A stretch of 9,399 nucleotides of DNA from Candidatus Rifleibacteriota bacterium (lineage in GTDB: Bacteria > Muiribacteriota > Ozemobacteria > Ozemobacterales > Ozemobacteraceae), in assembly GCA_028691595.1 (NCBI GenBank), contig JAQUZA010000104.1, positions 1-9,399 of the forward strand, in the 5' to 3' direction. Below are positions 1-6,854 of this stretch, piece after piece; position 1 is the stretch's first letter; each line of letters begins with the position of its first letter. Made by a program: the position numbers and the translations under genes. The notes below the pieces were generated by a model. It was not told the DNA's origin and did no database searches. It saw nothing but the letters and a program-made list of their open reading frames with translations.

Positions 1-1251
1 CATTCTTTTCTTGGAGTGTTTTCCGGGACCGGTTTTTATCTGAACAATGCTTCGGGGGTGGCCGATCTCGGTGGTTCAACGGCACAGCCAGCGATTGAAC
101 CCTCAATAGTTTATAAGACCGCTTCTGATTCATCTGAAACTGGCCTGACACCAGCATCTATAAATGAAAATCTGCCGGTCGGTGCAGCTTCGCCGTCTGC
201 AATGCCTGAAACTGCTGTTTCGAACACTGGCGAGGCATCACAACCTGCCTCTCTGAACGAAACCACTGCTTCTATTTCATCAGAGACGGCAGTTTTAAAT
301 GATGCGGCTTCGCAAACAGCCAATACACCTGATGAATCGAATTCTGCGGCTGAAGCCTCGTCTGTTAATGCTGTTCCGGCAGTGTTTCCTCCGGGCCGGC
401 TCGTCTATAAAAAAACAATACCGCTCGAAAAAGCTGCCGGCAACAATTATCATGGCTTCATGGCCCGCGATGGTTCAGAGCTGATTTTTTCGTCAAATCG
501 CCAGCAGGTGAATGGTCAGTCTCTGTATCAATGCTTCAGCAAGAAGCCTTCTGCTGATTCGGCTGCTACCAGGGTATTTGAGTGGCCCGGCAACGTCTGG
601 ACTCCTGAGACAACCGTTGATAACAATATGGTAGTTTTTTCAAGCGACAGTGCCAGGCCTGAACATATTTTTATCTATGATCGCAAGACCCGCAACAGCA
701 TGCCTTTAACCACTGGCGGCAGCAAGAATATGATGCCGGCGATTTCCCCTGACGGCAAGCTGATAGCATTTGTCTCAAATCGCAAGGGCAGTAACAATAT
801 CTGGCTCATTGGTATTGAAGGCGCAAACCTGATGCAGATTACCACCGGCACAGCCGATGATCGTGAACCAAGGTGGTCGCCAGATGGCCTCTCGCTTTAT
901 TTTACACGCATCATCGAGCCTTTAAAAAAGTCTCATATTATGAAAGTTCTGCTTGAACCCCTCGGAGAACCCGTAGCTGTGGTAGACACTCCCAATCGCA
1001 ACTGGCTGGCCGATATGTCGCCTGACGGCAATATTATCGCTTATACACGCTCAGAGAGCACTGATGGCAGCAAAAATGTTCTCGTATTGCGCGAAATGGC
1101 TTCTGGCAAAGAAGAAGTTCTCAAGCCACTTGGCGGAGCTGAATGCTACAGGCCCGTCTGGAACGCAGACTGCAGTGGTTTCGTTTTTCATTCAAGCAGC
1201 AGTCAGGGCAGAACTTTGCATCTGGCAGGGTTCGCCAGGGAGACAAACTGA
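1..1251 (+). CDS. Envelope protein with repetitive linker and six-bladed TolB/PD40-like beta-propeller (5' end outside window)
   Basis: The reading frame is open from base 1 (HSFLGVFSG...), so the true start probably lies upstream; the GTG at 16 has no good ribosome site. Residue numbers count from that GTG. Residues 30-125 are a low-complexity Ala/Ser/Thr/Glu/Pro linker, probably disordered. From about residue 145 come six propeller repeats of the TolB/PD40 (WD40-like) kind, near residues 147-175, 196-225, 240-272, 284-312, 330-360 and 378-404. The best copies carry the hallmark SPDG followed by a hydrophobic strand (SPDGKLIAFVSNRKGSNNIW at 244, SPDGLSLYF at 288, SPDGNIIAY at 335). In this superfamily such propellers bind proteins or peptides in the envelope. 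Export is inferred from the linker and propeller style; the signal or anchor would be upstream. No catalytic motif is seen. It is the first visible gene of a four-gene plus-strand run and ends directly against the protease gene, in the same frame. Confidence 0.85.
   Translation, partial: HSFLGVFSGTGFYLNNASGVADLGGSTAQPAIEPSIVYKTASDSSETGLTPASINENLPVGAASPSAMPETAVSNTGEASQPASLNETTASISSETAVLNDAASQTANTPDESNSAAEASSVNAVPAVFPPGRLVYKKTIPLEKAAGNNYHGFMARDGSELIFSSNRQQVNGQSLYQCFSKKPSADSAATRVFEWPGNVWTPETTVDNNMVVFSSDSARPEHIFIYDRKTRNSMPLTTGGSKNMMPAISPDGKLIAFVSNRKGSNNIWLIGIEGANLMQITTGTADDREPRWSPDGLSLYFTRIIEPLKKSHIMKVLLEPLGEPVAVVDTPNRNWLADMSPDGNIIAYTRSESTDGSKNVLVLREMASGKEEVLKPLGGAECYRPVWNADCSGFVFHSSSSQGRTLHLAGFARETN
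136..357 (+). repeat. Three imperfect 24-25-residue repeats in the propeller protein's linker
   Basis: The linker has a visible period. ETGLTPASINE begins at residue 41, ETAVSNTGEASQPAS at residue 65 and ETAVLNDAASQTAN at residue 90, spacings of 24 and 25 residues. The last two units are clearly alike; the first is weaker. They probably arose by internal duplication in a flexible spacer that holds the propeller away from a membrane or wall. The DNA has diverged, so this is not a recent tandem repeat. Confidence 0.55.
1238..1242 (+). promoter_or_regulatory. Ribosome binding site deciding the TTG start of the PrsW-family gene
   Basis: GGGAG lies 9 bases before the TTG at 1252, inside the last codons of the propeller gene. 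The preceding in-frame codon is the TGA stop at 1249-1251. The next in-frame ATG (1300) lies within the first membrane helix and has no Shine-Dalgarno, so TTG is the best start. Confidence 0.6.
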
Positions 1252-2094
1252 TTGTCAGAGAACCTTGAAGCACTGTTTTCAATTGTTCTGCTTCTGCCAA
1301 TGCTGGTATTCTACCTGCTGTTCAAGAAGCACTGGGTCGACAATGACCTGCTCAGGTCTTTTGTCGGCGGTCTTGTTGCCGGAATTGGTGCCATTATTGT
1401 TACCCGGCTTGTTTATCTGCCCGTCGAAATCTGGCTTGGCTCAGATCTGCGCACTTTTATTTCCGGGCCAAGGTCATGGTGGGTTACGCTGCTGACGAGT
1501 ATCGGTGTCATTGGTTTTGCCGAAGAGGGGCTAAAGGCCGCCGGCGGCTTGCTTGCCAGTCATTATACCGAGTATATGCGTCGACCCACCGTAATTTTTA
1601 TGGCCATGGCAGGCTGTGCCCTCAGTTTTTCGCTGCTTGAAAATATTCAATATTATATGGTTTTTGGTTCTTCTGTTGTTTTGCCGAGAATAGTTATCAG
1701 TTCGTCGGCTCACCTGTTCTTTGTCTGCATCAGTGCCGCCGTGGCCGCCGCCGCTCTCACCCGCAAGAGGGATGTTGTGGCTTCTGCAAGAATTCTTGCC
1801 GGTATTGCCGTTGCTTCTGCGGTGCATGGCCTTTTTGATTTTATTGTCTTTCATTTCGATATTCAGGCCGTGAGTGGCCTGATTATCAGTCTGGTTTCGC
1901 TCTTCTGGATCGGCATATATGAGGCATGGCTTGCCGTTCTCAAAATAGATGTTCCGGAAGAGGCAAAACTCACCAGTTGCTCATCCTGTGGCGCGTTTTC
2001 GCTCGACCGGGTGAGATTCTGTGGTTTTTGTGGCTCGCGGGTTCTGCGCCCACCAAAGCGCGATTTTAAAGTTACCGATCTCAGGGAAACATAA
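1252..2094 (+). CDS. PrsW-family intramembrane metalloprotease with C-terminal zinc ribbon
   Basis: The 280-residue protein has several hydrophobic helices and the motif set of the PrsW/CAAX-protease-related superfamily: EEGLK (E91, E92, K95), FSLLE (F126, E130), a histidine in SSSAH (H154) and HGLFD (H192, D196). The Glu and His residues are the expected metal ligands. In Bacillus subtilis, PrsW makes the first cut in the anti-sigma factor RsiW; the substrate here is unknown. After the last helix (about 205-230) comes a cytosolic-looking tail with C243-x2-C246 and C257-x2-C260, a classic small zinc ribbon absent from minimal family members. The start is TTG, directly after the TGA of the propeller gene and in the same frame. 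hflX begins 2 bases after the stop, so translation of all three is likely coupled. Family assignment is firm; the substrate and the ribbon's role are open. Confidence 0.88.
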   Translation: MSENLEALFSIVLLLPMLVFYLLFKKHWVDNDLLRSFVGGLVAGIGAIIVTRLVYLPVEIWLGSDLRTFISGPRSWWVTLLTSIGVIGFAEEGLKAAGGLLASHYTEYMRRPTVIFMAMAGCALSFSLLENIQYYMVFGSSVVLPRIVISSSAHLFFVCISAAVAAAALTRKRDVVASARILAGIAVASAVHGLFDFIVFHFDIQAVSGLIISLVSLFWIGIYEAWLAVLKIDVPEEAKLTSCSSCGAFSLDRVRFCGFCGSRVLRPPKRDFKVTDLRET

Positions 2095-2096
2095 TT

Positions 2097-3368
2097 ATGG
2101 CAGAAACTACCCGGACAGTGTTTGAAAGTGAACGCGCTCTGGGTCTGGCAATTCAGATGCAGGGCCAGACCGATACCGAAATCCAGCATTCGCTTGAAGA
2201 ACTCGGTGAGCTTCTTAGAACAGCCGACATAATAATGGTCGGGCAGCTTGTTCAGAAGCGCGATCGCGTATCGCGGGCATTTTACCTCGGAACCGGAAAA
2301 ACCAACGAAATTGCCGAAGCAGCAGAGAAAGTTGGGGCAAATCTGGTTGTGGCCGATGACGAACTGACTGCACTGCAGATAAAAACAATCGAAGAAGCAA
2401 CCGGGCTACCCGTTTGCGATCGAACTTCGATCATTCTCGACATATTTGCCCGTCATGCTTCAACCCGTGAAGGAAAACTTCAGGTTGAACTTGCCAGCCT
2501 GCAGTATCAGTTGCTGCATCTCGTCGGCGGTTATGAGAACCTGTCGCGGCAGCGGGGCGGTATTGGTGTTAAGGGCCCCGGCGAAACCAAACTTGAAACC
2601 GATCGTCGTGTTATCAAAAACAAGCTGAAAAAGCTCAGAGAAGAACTTGATAAATCGGTACAAGATCGTGATATTCAGAGTCGCAAACGTCAGGAACGCT
2701 TTAATACAGTCTTTTCCCTGGTTGGCTACACAAATGCCGGCAAATCGACCTTGTTGAACCGTCTGACCGGCAGTGATGTGAAAATCTGTGACGGTCTGTT
2801 CACCACCCTTGACCCCACGGCGCGTCGGCTTGATTTTAGCAGTGGCCGCTGGGGAATTCTGTCTGATACAGTTGGTTTTATCAGAAAGCTGCCTCACAGC
2901 CTGATCAGGGCTTTTCGCGCTACCCTTGAGAGTGTGGCGGCCTCTGAGGTTTTATTGGTTGTCTGCGATGCGTCTGATGCACAGTATGCCGAGCGTCTCG
3001 CCGCCGTCGAAGAAGTTCTCGGTGAGATTGGTGCGGCTGAACGTGAACGTCTTTATGTGTTTAACAAGATTGATAAACCGATGGCCGCAGAAAAAGAAGA
3101 GATTTTGTCTGCATTTCCCGGTGCGATTTTTATTTCAGCACAAACCGGTGAAGGCATAGATGAGCTTAAACAAAGACTTGAAGAGGTCATCGTGCGTCAG
3201 TATGTTACCCTGCAACTGCTCGTGCCCTCAAAGTCAGAGCTTGTAAAAGAAATAATGCAGACCGCCATAGTCAGAAGTCAGGAATGGGGCCAGGGAACGG
3301 TTAGGCTGGAAGCTGAAGTGCCGGTTAAACTGCAGGCCCGCCTGCAGAACTATGTGGTTGAGCCCTGA
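2097..3368 (+). CDS. hflX: GTPase HflX, ribosome-splitting stress factor
   Basis: The 423-residue length is normal for HflX. The N-terminal HflX domain (about 15-190) contains the signature GGIGVKGPGETKLETDRR at 154-171, followed by a charged helical linker. The G domain starts near 204: P-loop GYTNAGKST (210-218), switch I FTTLDPT (235-241), DTVGF (257-261), NKID (323-326) and SA (347-348). All GTPase motifs are intact. Known members bind the 50S subunit and split stalled 70S ribosomes in a GTP-dependent way, especially under heat or antibiotic stress. The ATG at 2097 lies 9 bases after AGGGAA (2082-2087), which sits in the end of the protease gene. The tight packing suggests co-expression with the PrsW-type protease. 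The C-terminal segment after 370 is the usual small extra domain. Confidence 0.97.
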   Translation: MAETTRTVFESERALGLAIQMQGQTDTEIQHSLEELGELLRTADIIMVGQLVQKRDRVSRAFYLGTGKTNEIAEAAEKVGANLVVADDELTALQIKTIEEATGLPVCDRTSIILDIFARHASTREGKLQVELASLQYQLLHLVGGYENLSRQRGGIGVKGPGETKLETDRRVIKNKLKKLREELDKSVQDRDIQSRKRQERFNTVFSLVGYTNAGKSTLLNRLTGSDVKICDGLFTTLDPTARRLDFSSGRWGILSDTVGFIRKLPHSLIRAFRATLESVAASEVLLVVCDASDAQYAERLAAVEEVLGEIGAAERERLYVFNKIDKPMAAEKEEILSAFPGAIFISAQTGEGIDELKQRLEEVIVRQYVTLQLLVPSKSELVKEIMQTAIVRSQEWGQGTVRLEAEVPVKLQARLQNYVVEP

Positions 3369-3393
3369 TACGATCAAGCAAAGGAAAGACTGA

Positions 3394-4176
3394 ATGCCAG
3401 ATTCTTTAACTTCTCGAAAAATATTGTTTCTGATTTTTGCTCTGCTTATTATTACAACTGCTTCTGCAGATGCAAAATCAATACGGCCTCTGCCTGAAAC
3501 GGCAGCACCCGTTGCCGTTGATTCCCGGCCGGAGTTATCTCGCAGAACTGCTGAACATGAAGAATGGCAGTTTTTTAGAATCAATGCCCAGTATCGCGGT
3601 ACGGTTAAAAAAAGCTTTGCAAATCTTGGCTGTGCCATAGCCTGGTTTAATGATCTTTCACCAGATCAGACACAGGTCATAATTCATGTTTCGGCGCTTC
3701 ATCCAGAAAAAAGAAAGCAGAAGTATGCATTTCGAATGAATCTTATTTTTAAGCGTAACGGAGCAATTTATACGCTTTTAAAACAGAATTATGCCGATTT
3801 TTCCGGCATCACCGGCGATCGCCAGACCCGTTTGCAGCAGCTTGCCGCCTTATGGGTTTACATGCGTGATTATGCCAGAGAGCCAAAGCTATACAAGGAG
3901 CTCGAGGTCTGCGGAACCCAGCTTAAGTTATCAGAGCTCATAAGAGGAAAGGGAAGAAATCGCGAAGTTGATTGCAGCTGGCCCGCCCGAAGAGGATTCC
4001 ATGGCAAGTTCTTTTTTGAACGTGCCGTAGACCCGGTTTTTAAAGAAATTCTTGCTCTTGATAAACTGCGCTTCAGAAGCGGAAAACTTTCTGTATCCCT
4101 GATAAAAGACAGCCAGGCAGCTATATTGCGCGACTTCGCCGGCAAAGAACCATTCGCGACCAGCGTTTTCAAATAA
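3394..4176 (+). CDS. Secreted protein of unknown family
   Basis: This 260-residue protein matches no family I recognise. It has a clear signal peptide: Arg/Lys at 8-9, a hydrophobic core at 10-22 and a likely signal peptidase I site after A25 (ASA) or A27. No lipobox cysteine is present. The mature part has three cysteines (80, 173, 194), is rich in basic and aromatic residues and has no predicted membrane helix. Residues 92-140 look like alternating beta strands; residues 142-172 look helical. It begins 25 bases after hflX with AGGAAAG (3382-3388) 5 bases before the ATG, so it is probably the last gene of the same transcript. It could be a periplasmic or extracellular partner of the propeller protein, but that rests only on position. 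The function is unknown. Confidence 0.8.
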   Translation: MPDSLTSRKILFLIFALLIITTASADAKSIRPLPETAAPVAVDSRPELSRRTAEHEEWQFFRINAQYRGTVKKSFANLGCAIAWFNDLSPDQTQVIIHVSALHPEKRKQKYAFRMNLIFKRNGAIYTLLKQNYADFSGITGDRQTRLQQLAALWVYMRDYAREPKLYKELEVCGTQLKLSELIRGKGRNREVDCSWPARRGFHGKFFFERAVDPVFKEILALDKLRFRSGKLSVSLIKDSQAAILRDFAGKEPFATSVFK

Positions 4177-4212
4177 CCTGGTTAACAATTAACAATTTAT
4201 CGAGTTTTGCAG

Positions 4213-4263
4213 CAATCGCGGAACCTGACTTGCTGGAAAGTGCCGGTTGCCGTATTGATTTTT
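4213..4263 (+). terminator. Candidate rho-independent terminator of the plus-strand operon
   Basis: CAAT/ATTG (4213-4216 with 4254-4257) and CGGAACC/GGTTgCCG (4219-4225 with 4245-4252, one bulged G) form a stem with a small internal loop. An inner ACTT/AAGT pairing (4228-4231 with 4238-4241) is possible. ATTTTT follows directly (4258-4263). It sits 36 bases after the last plus-strand stop and just before the convergent stop at 4271. The bulges weaken the case. Bases 4177-4212 hold only AT-rich sequence with a GTTAAcaaTTAAC inverted repeat. Confidence 0.35.
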
Positions 4264-4270
4264 GCCTGTC

Positions 4271-5731
4271 TCAGTCTTCTCTGGCTGGCGGGTTTTCCTG
4301 GCGTCTGAACATCTGTATGCCACTCTCTGAAGCGATCATGGCCCACTTGCTTGTATCGATATCCATTGGTGACACCGATCTGGGGTCAGTAATGATAAAA
4401 TTACAGGCGAATTTGTCGGCAATGTACTGCGGATTGCTGGTATGTATCGAGGCAAGAGCGCCGGTCGCACCAGTTAATTGATATACCAGGAGCGGGTTTG
4501 CTGAAGCGATTTTATTACCGGCTTCCGGTTTGATTTTTGCAAAGAGCTTACGATAAGGCGTGAAGTCTTCTTCGTAAACAGTGATGAAATGGTTGATAAA
4601 AGCGGCTGAAATAACAATGTTCACAAGAATAGCCAGAATCCCAATGCTTCTGTAGAGGGCGGGCCGTATATTAAAATACGTTTTCAGGCGATGCAGGCCA
4701 ACTCCAGTAAAAATATAAAAATAACTATAGAAGAATGCACTGATGTGAATAACGGTGCCATGCATGCTCTGCAGCGGAAACACGATGCCGCACATCAACC
4801 ATGATAACATCAGAAAGGCAGAGAAGATTTTTCCAGACTCTGCCCATAAACAGACGATGCCAAATGCAAATAATGGCAACAGCAGCAGGTGTGAAGGCAC
4901 GATAACCAGATTGATGATACTGTAGACCAGTCCTGCTGCTTTCTGTGCGATAATGTCTGACCATCCCTGGGCAAGATAATTGCTCAGAGAGAGACTGGCC
5001 GTATCATTAAAAAAGTCAAAATAATCAACAAGAAAAAGCGCTTTGCTGTTAGAGGTCCAGGGCTTGCCCAAAATGACCAGATTCCTGATAACCCATGGGC
5101 TGATCGTCAGCAAAAAAGTGGTGGCGTAGAAGACCGCGGTCCTCAATCGCCAGCTTTTCCCGAGTTCCCAAATTCCTGCAAAAAAGGCGAAAACAAGCCC
5201 CTCGATTCGCAACAACGCAAGAAGACCGGTGAAAAATGCGGTTCTCATCGCATGTGGTCGCTCATGGCAAATCGTTTGAATTATCAGATAGCCGAGCAGA
5301 GCAGAAAATGCAAAATTGTCAGTTGTGAGCAGATAGAAAAGATTTCGGCCGTGAAAAATGCACAGAAAAAATGCCACAGCACCGCAGAAATTACTGCTTG
5401 TCTGTCTGACAACCTCACGGAATACCATTACGGCAAGAAAAGCCCATATCAGAATGTTTAGCGATAATTCGCCGGCCGTGCCGCCGATTTTTAAAGCAAT
5501 ACAATAGGCTATCACCCCGAGAGGCATCCAGTAGTCCATTGGATGCTCAACTTGTTCGTAATTATTCAGGTATTGCCAGACTACCGGTTCAACAAAGCCA
5601 TTGCCCTTTGCGAGTCGCTCGGCCATCACATGGTAATAACTGGCATCAAACGTGACGTGCGGGTTTATGTTAATCGCAATCAATGCAAGAATGAGAATGC
5701 CCAGCAGAAAAAGCCCGATGAGTTTTTTCAT
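4271..5731 (-). CDS. GT39/ArnT-like GT-C membrane glycosyltransferase
   Basis: The 486-residue polytopic protein has an N-terminal helix (3-22), about ten more hydrophobic segments and a soluble C-terminal part from about 380. GT-C marks are an Asp in the first outer loop (FDASYYH, D29) followed by RLAKGNGF (39-46), HPMDYWMPLG (63-72), a post-helix TTDNF (136-140), LLALLRIEGL (170-179) and SPWVIRN (211-217). The family uses polyprenyl-phosphate sugars on the outer face of the membrane to modify lipids, glycans or proteins; donor and acceptor are unknown here. The usual second acidic residue of the first loop (DD or DE) is not seen at that site. There is no clear Shine-Dalgarno before the ATG, and an in-frame TAG lies six codons upstream, so the start is constrained. 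It follows the SH3 gene by 37 bases and probably depends on its promoter and on translational coupling. Confidence 0.82.
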   Translation of the reverse strand: MKKLIGLFLLGILILALIAININPHVTFDASYYHVMAERLAKGNGFVEPVVWQYLNNYEQVEHPMDYWMPLGVIAYCIALKIGGTAGELSLNILIWAFLAVMVFREVVRQTSSNFCGAVAFFLCIFHGRNLFYLLTTDNFAFSALLGYLIIQTICHERPHAMRTAFFTGLLALLRIEGLVFAFFAGIWELGKSWRLRTAVFYATTFLLTISPWVIRNLVILGKPWTSNSKALFLVDYFDFFNDTASLSLSNYLAQGWSDIIAQKAAGLVYSIINLVIVPSHLLLLPLFAFGIVCLWAESGKIFSAFLMLSWLMCGIVFPLQSMHGTVIHISAFFYSYFYIFTGVGLHRLKTYFNIRPALYRSIGILAILVNIVISAAFINHFITVYEEDFTPYRKLFAKIKPEAGNKIASANPLLVYQLTGATGALASIHTSNPQYIADKFACNFIITDPRSVSPMDIDTSKWAMIASESGIQMFRRQENPPARED

Positions 5732-5768
5732 GACTGGTTGATCAATCTATTTTTGGGGGTGTGCACAA

Positions 5769-6686
5769 TCAGAACTTCAGGTTGTCTTCTCTGGTCCAGC
5801 CGGTTTTGCGCCCATCATTATAAATGACCTCAAACCACCGCCAGCGGCCATCCTTCTGGGTGCTCTTGATCTTAACCACCATGCCTTTTGGCACTCTGCC
5901 AAGCTTTTCGCTGGTAGTATTCGGTTCGGCGCGTATGGTTGCAAAGGTGGTAACATCGATTACCGCTTGCTCGGGCAGGGCCTGCCCCTGCACGTAGGTG
6001 TTCACTGTCTCTGAGGCCAGGGCCGGTTTGGCGATCGCCACCGATACCAGGCTTTCTCTGATGGCTTCTTTGGCTGCTGCCTGTGAGATTTTGCTGGTAT
6101 CTATTTTGCCGGGCTCATCGGTTTTCTGCAGCAGATTTGTCATTACCGTAGCAGGGCCTTGCATCAGAAGATCATCACGAACCCAGCCGGTTTTACGGTT
6201 AAAATCCCATTTGACACTTGTCCAGCCATCTTTCTTTTCTGTTACGACTCCGCGTGTGCCCTTACTTACTTTGAACAGCATTTTATCGTTTGTAGATGGC
6301 CCTGAACGAACGTTTGTGCCATTGCCCGAAGCATAGGCGAACCATTTGGGGCCATTGGGGTCAAATGACGGTCCGGCAACAGCTGTAATTTCTGGTGCTG
6401 GCGTATCGGCAATGCTGGCTGCGGGCGTGGTTGCCTGAACTACTGCGCCTGATGCTTCATCAGCTTTTGCCTCAATGACCTTCTCAACATTTGCTTCGCC
6501 ATTTTTTGCGCTGTATAAAACTTTTACCGAAGATGCCTGACCTTCAGACATGACTGCAACTGCACCCGTGGAGGGCTGGGTGCTGCCTGCTTCCATGAGT
6601 TTGAACATCTGCTTGCCCATGAATACCCCCAGGGCGATAACTGAGAGCATGATGACGACTATGGAAATTATTTTGGCCTTTTTCAA
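5769..6686 (-). CDS. Membrane-anchored protein with two bacterial SH3 (SH3b) domains
   Basis: From the TTG at 6686 the protein has 305 residues: KKAK then one hydrophobic helix (6-23) as an uncleaved anchor, and an Ala/Thr/Pro-rich linker (32-110). The first SH3b domain spans about 115-175, with NVRSGPSTNDK and KTGWVRDDLL. A helical spacer covers 190-228. The second SH3b domain spans about 243-305, with TIRAEPNTTSEKLG and KTGWTREDNLKF at the very end. SH3b domains commonly bind cell-wall peptides or act as modules of envelope proteins; no hydrolase domain is present, so a binding or scaffold role is inferred. A longer reading from a TTG at 6746 is rejected because that codon is part of the -35 box and would put 20 polar residues before the anchor. 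The glycosyltransferase gene follows 37 bases downstream. Confidence 0.88.
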   Translation of the reverse strand: MKKAKIISIVVIMLSVIALGVFMGKQMFKLMEAGSTQPSTGAVAVMSEGQASSVKVLYSAKNGEANVEKVIEAKADEASGAVVQATTPAASIADTPAPEITAVAGPSFDPNGPKWFAYASGNGTNVRSGPSTNDKMLFKVSKGTRGVVTEKKDGWTSVKWDFNRKTGWVRDDLLMQGPATVMTNLLQKTDEPGKIDTSKISQAAAKEAIRESLVSVAIAKPALASETVNTYVQGQALPEQAVIDVTTFATIRAEPNTTSEKLGRVPKGMVVKIKSTQKDGRWRWFEVIYNDGRKTGWTREDNLKF

Positions 6687-6693
6687 AACTTCC

Positions 6694-6698
6694 CCTCC
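6694..6698 (-). promoter_or_regulatory. Strong ribosome binding site for the SH3 gene
   Basis: GGAGG (continuing as GGAGGGGA) stands 7 bases before the TTG at 6686-6684. This near-ideal site settles the start, and the protein then opens with MKKAKIISIVVIML, a typical anchor sequence. Confidence 0.8.
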
Positions 6699-6717
6699 AG
6701 AAAATTCAATTGAACGA

Positions 6718-6746
6718 AGTTTAGTACGATAAAAAATCACTGTCAA
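6718..6746 (-). promoter_or_regulatory. Sigma70-type promoter of the SH3/glycosyltransferase unit
   Basis: A perfect TTGACA (6746-6741) is followed by a 17-base spacer and TAAACT (6723-6718; four of six match TATAAT). Just upstream on this strand is an A-rich stretch (about 6777-6758), a possible UP element. Transcription would start near 6711, giving a leader of about 25 bases before the TTG start. Confidence 0.7.
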
Positions 6747-6785
6747 TAGGCAATCCGTGTATTTTTGTTTTTCTTTGCAGCATTT

Positions 6786-6808
6786 GCTAAAATCAATAGA
6801 GTTTTAGC
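6786..6808. repeat. Inverted repeat GCTAAAA-N9-TTTTAGC between divergent promoters
   Basis: Seven perfectly paired bases (6786-6792 with 6802-6808) surround a 9-base loop. It lies between the two -35 boxes, about 40 bases upstream of the leftward one. It is AT-rich and lacks a T-run on either side, so it fits a protein-binding site better than a terminator. Confidence 0.4.
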
Positions 6809-6834
6809 CATCAGGAAGGTGTGTTTATTTTTCC

Positions 6835-6854
6835 TGGTTGGCATCAATCAACCA
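6835..6854. promoter_or_regulatory. Candidate operator TGGTTG-N8-CAACCA over the rightward -35 box
   Basis: A perfect 6-base inverted repeat (6835-6840 with 6849-6854) covers the -35 hexamer and half the spacer of the rightward promoter. A bound repressor would block RNA polymerase. A second, imperfect pairing of CCATCAGGAA (6808-6817) with TTCCTGGTTGG (6831-6841) overlaps it. No regulator gene is visible in the window. Confidence 0.4.

Noticed and set aside
1249..1251. TGA as a recoded sense codon
   Set aside because: hflX ends with TGA at exactly the normal family length, and other genes also end with TGA; a separate ribosome site serves the TTG at 1252.
1064..1495. 143-residue plus-strand frame across the propeller/protease junction
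   Set aside because: It is the off-frame reading of two well-supported genes; its Cys-rich sequence matches nothing and lacks a ribosome site.
3234..3638. 134-residue minus-strand frame over the hflX/secreted-protein junction
   Set aside because: It is antisense to two supported genes and its product shows no domain.
2260..6038. GCGATCGC copies as proof of a cyanobacterium
   Set aside because: Three copies are suggestive, but gene order and content do not independently support that phylum.
6687..6746. Twenty-residue N-terminal extension of the SH3 protein from a TTG at 6746
   Set aside because: The TTG is the first half of a perfect TTGACA -35 box, no ribosome site precedes it, and GGAGG stands 7 bases before the TTG at 6686.
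6786..6808. GCTAAAA/TTTTAGC as a transcription terminator
   Set aside because: It is AT-rich, has no following T-run on either strand and lies upstream of both promoters.
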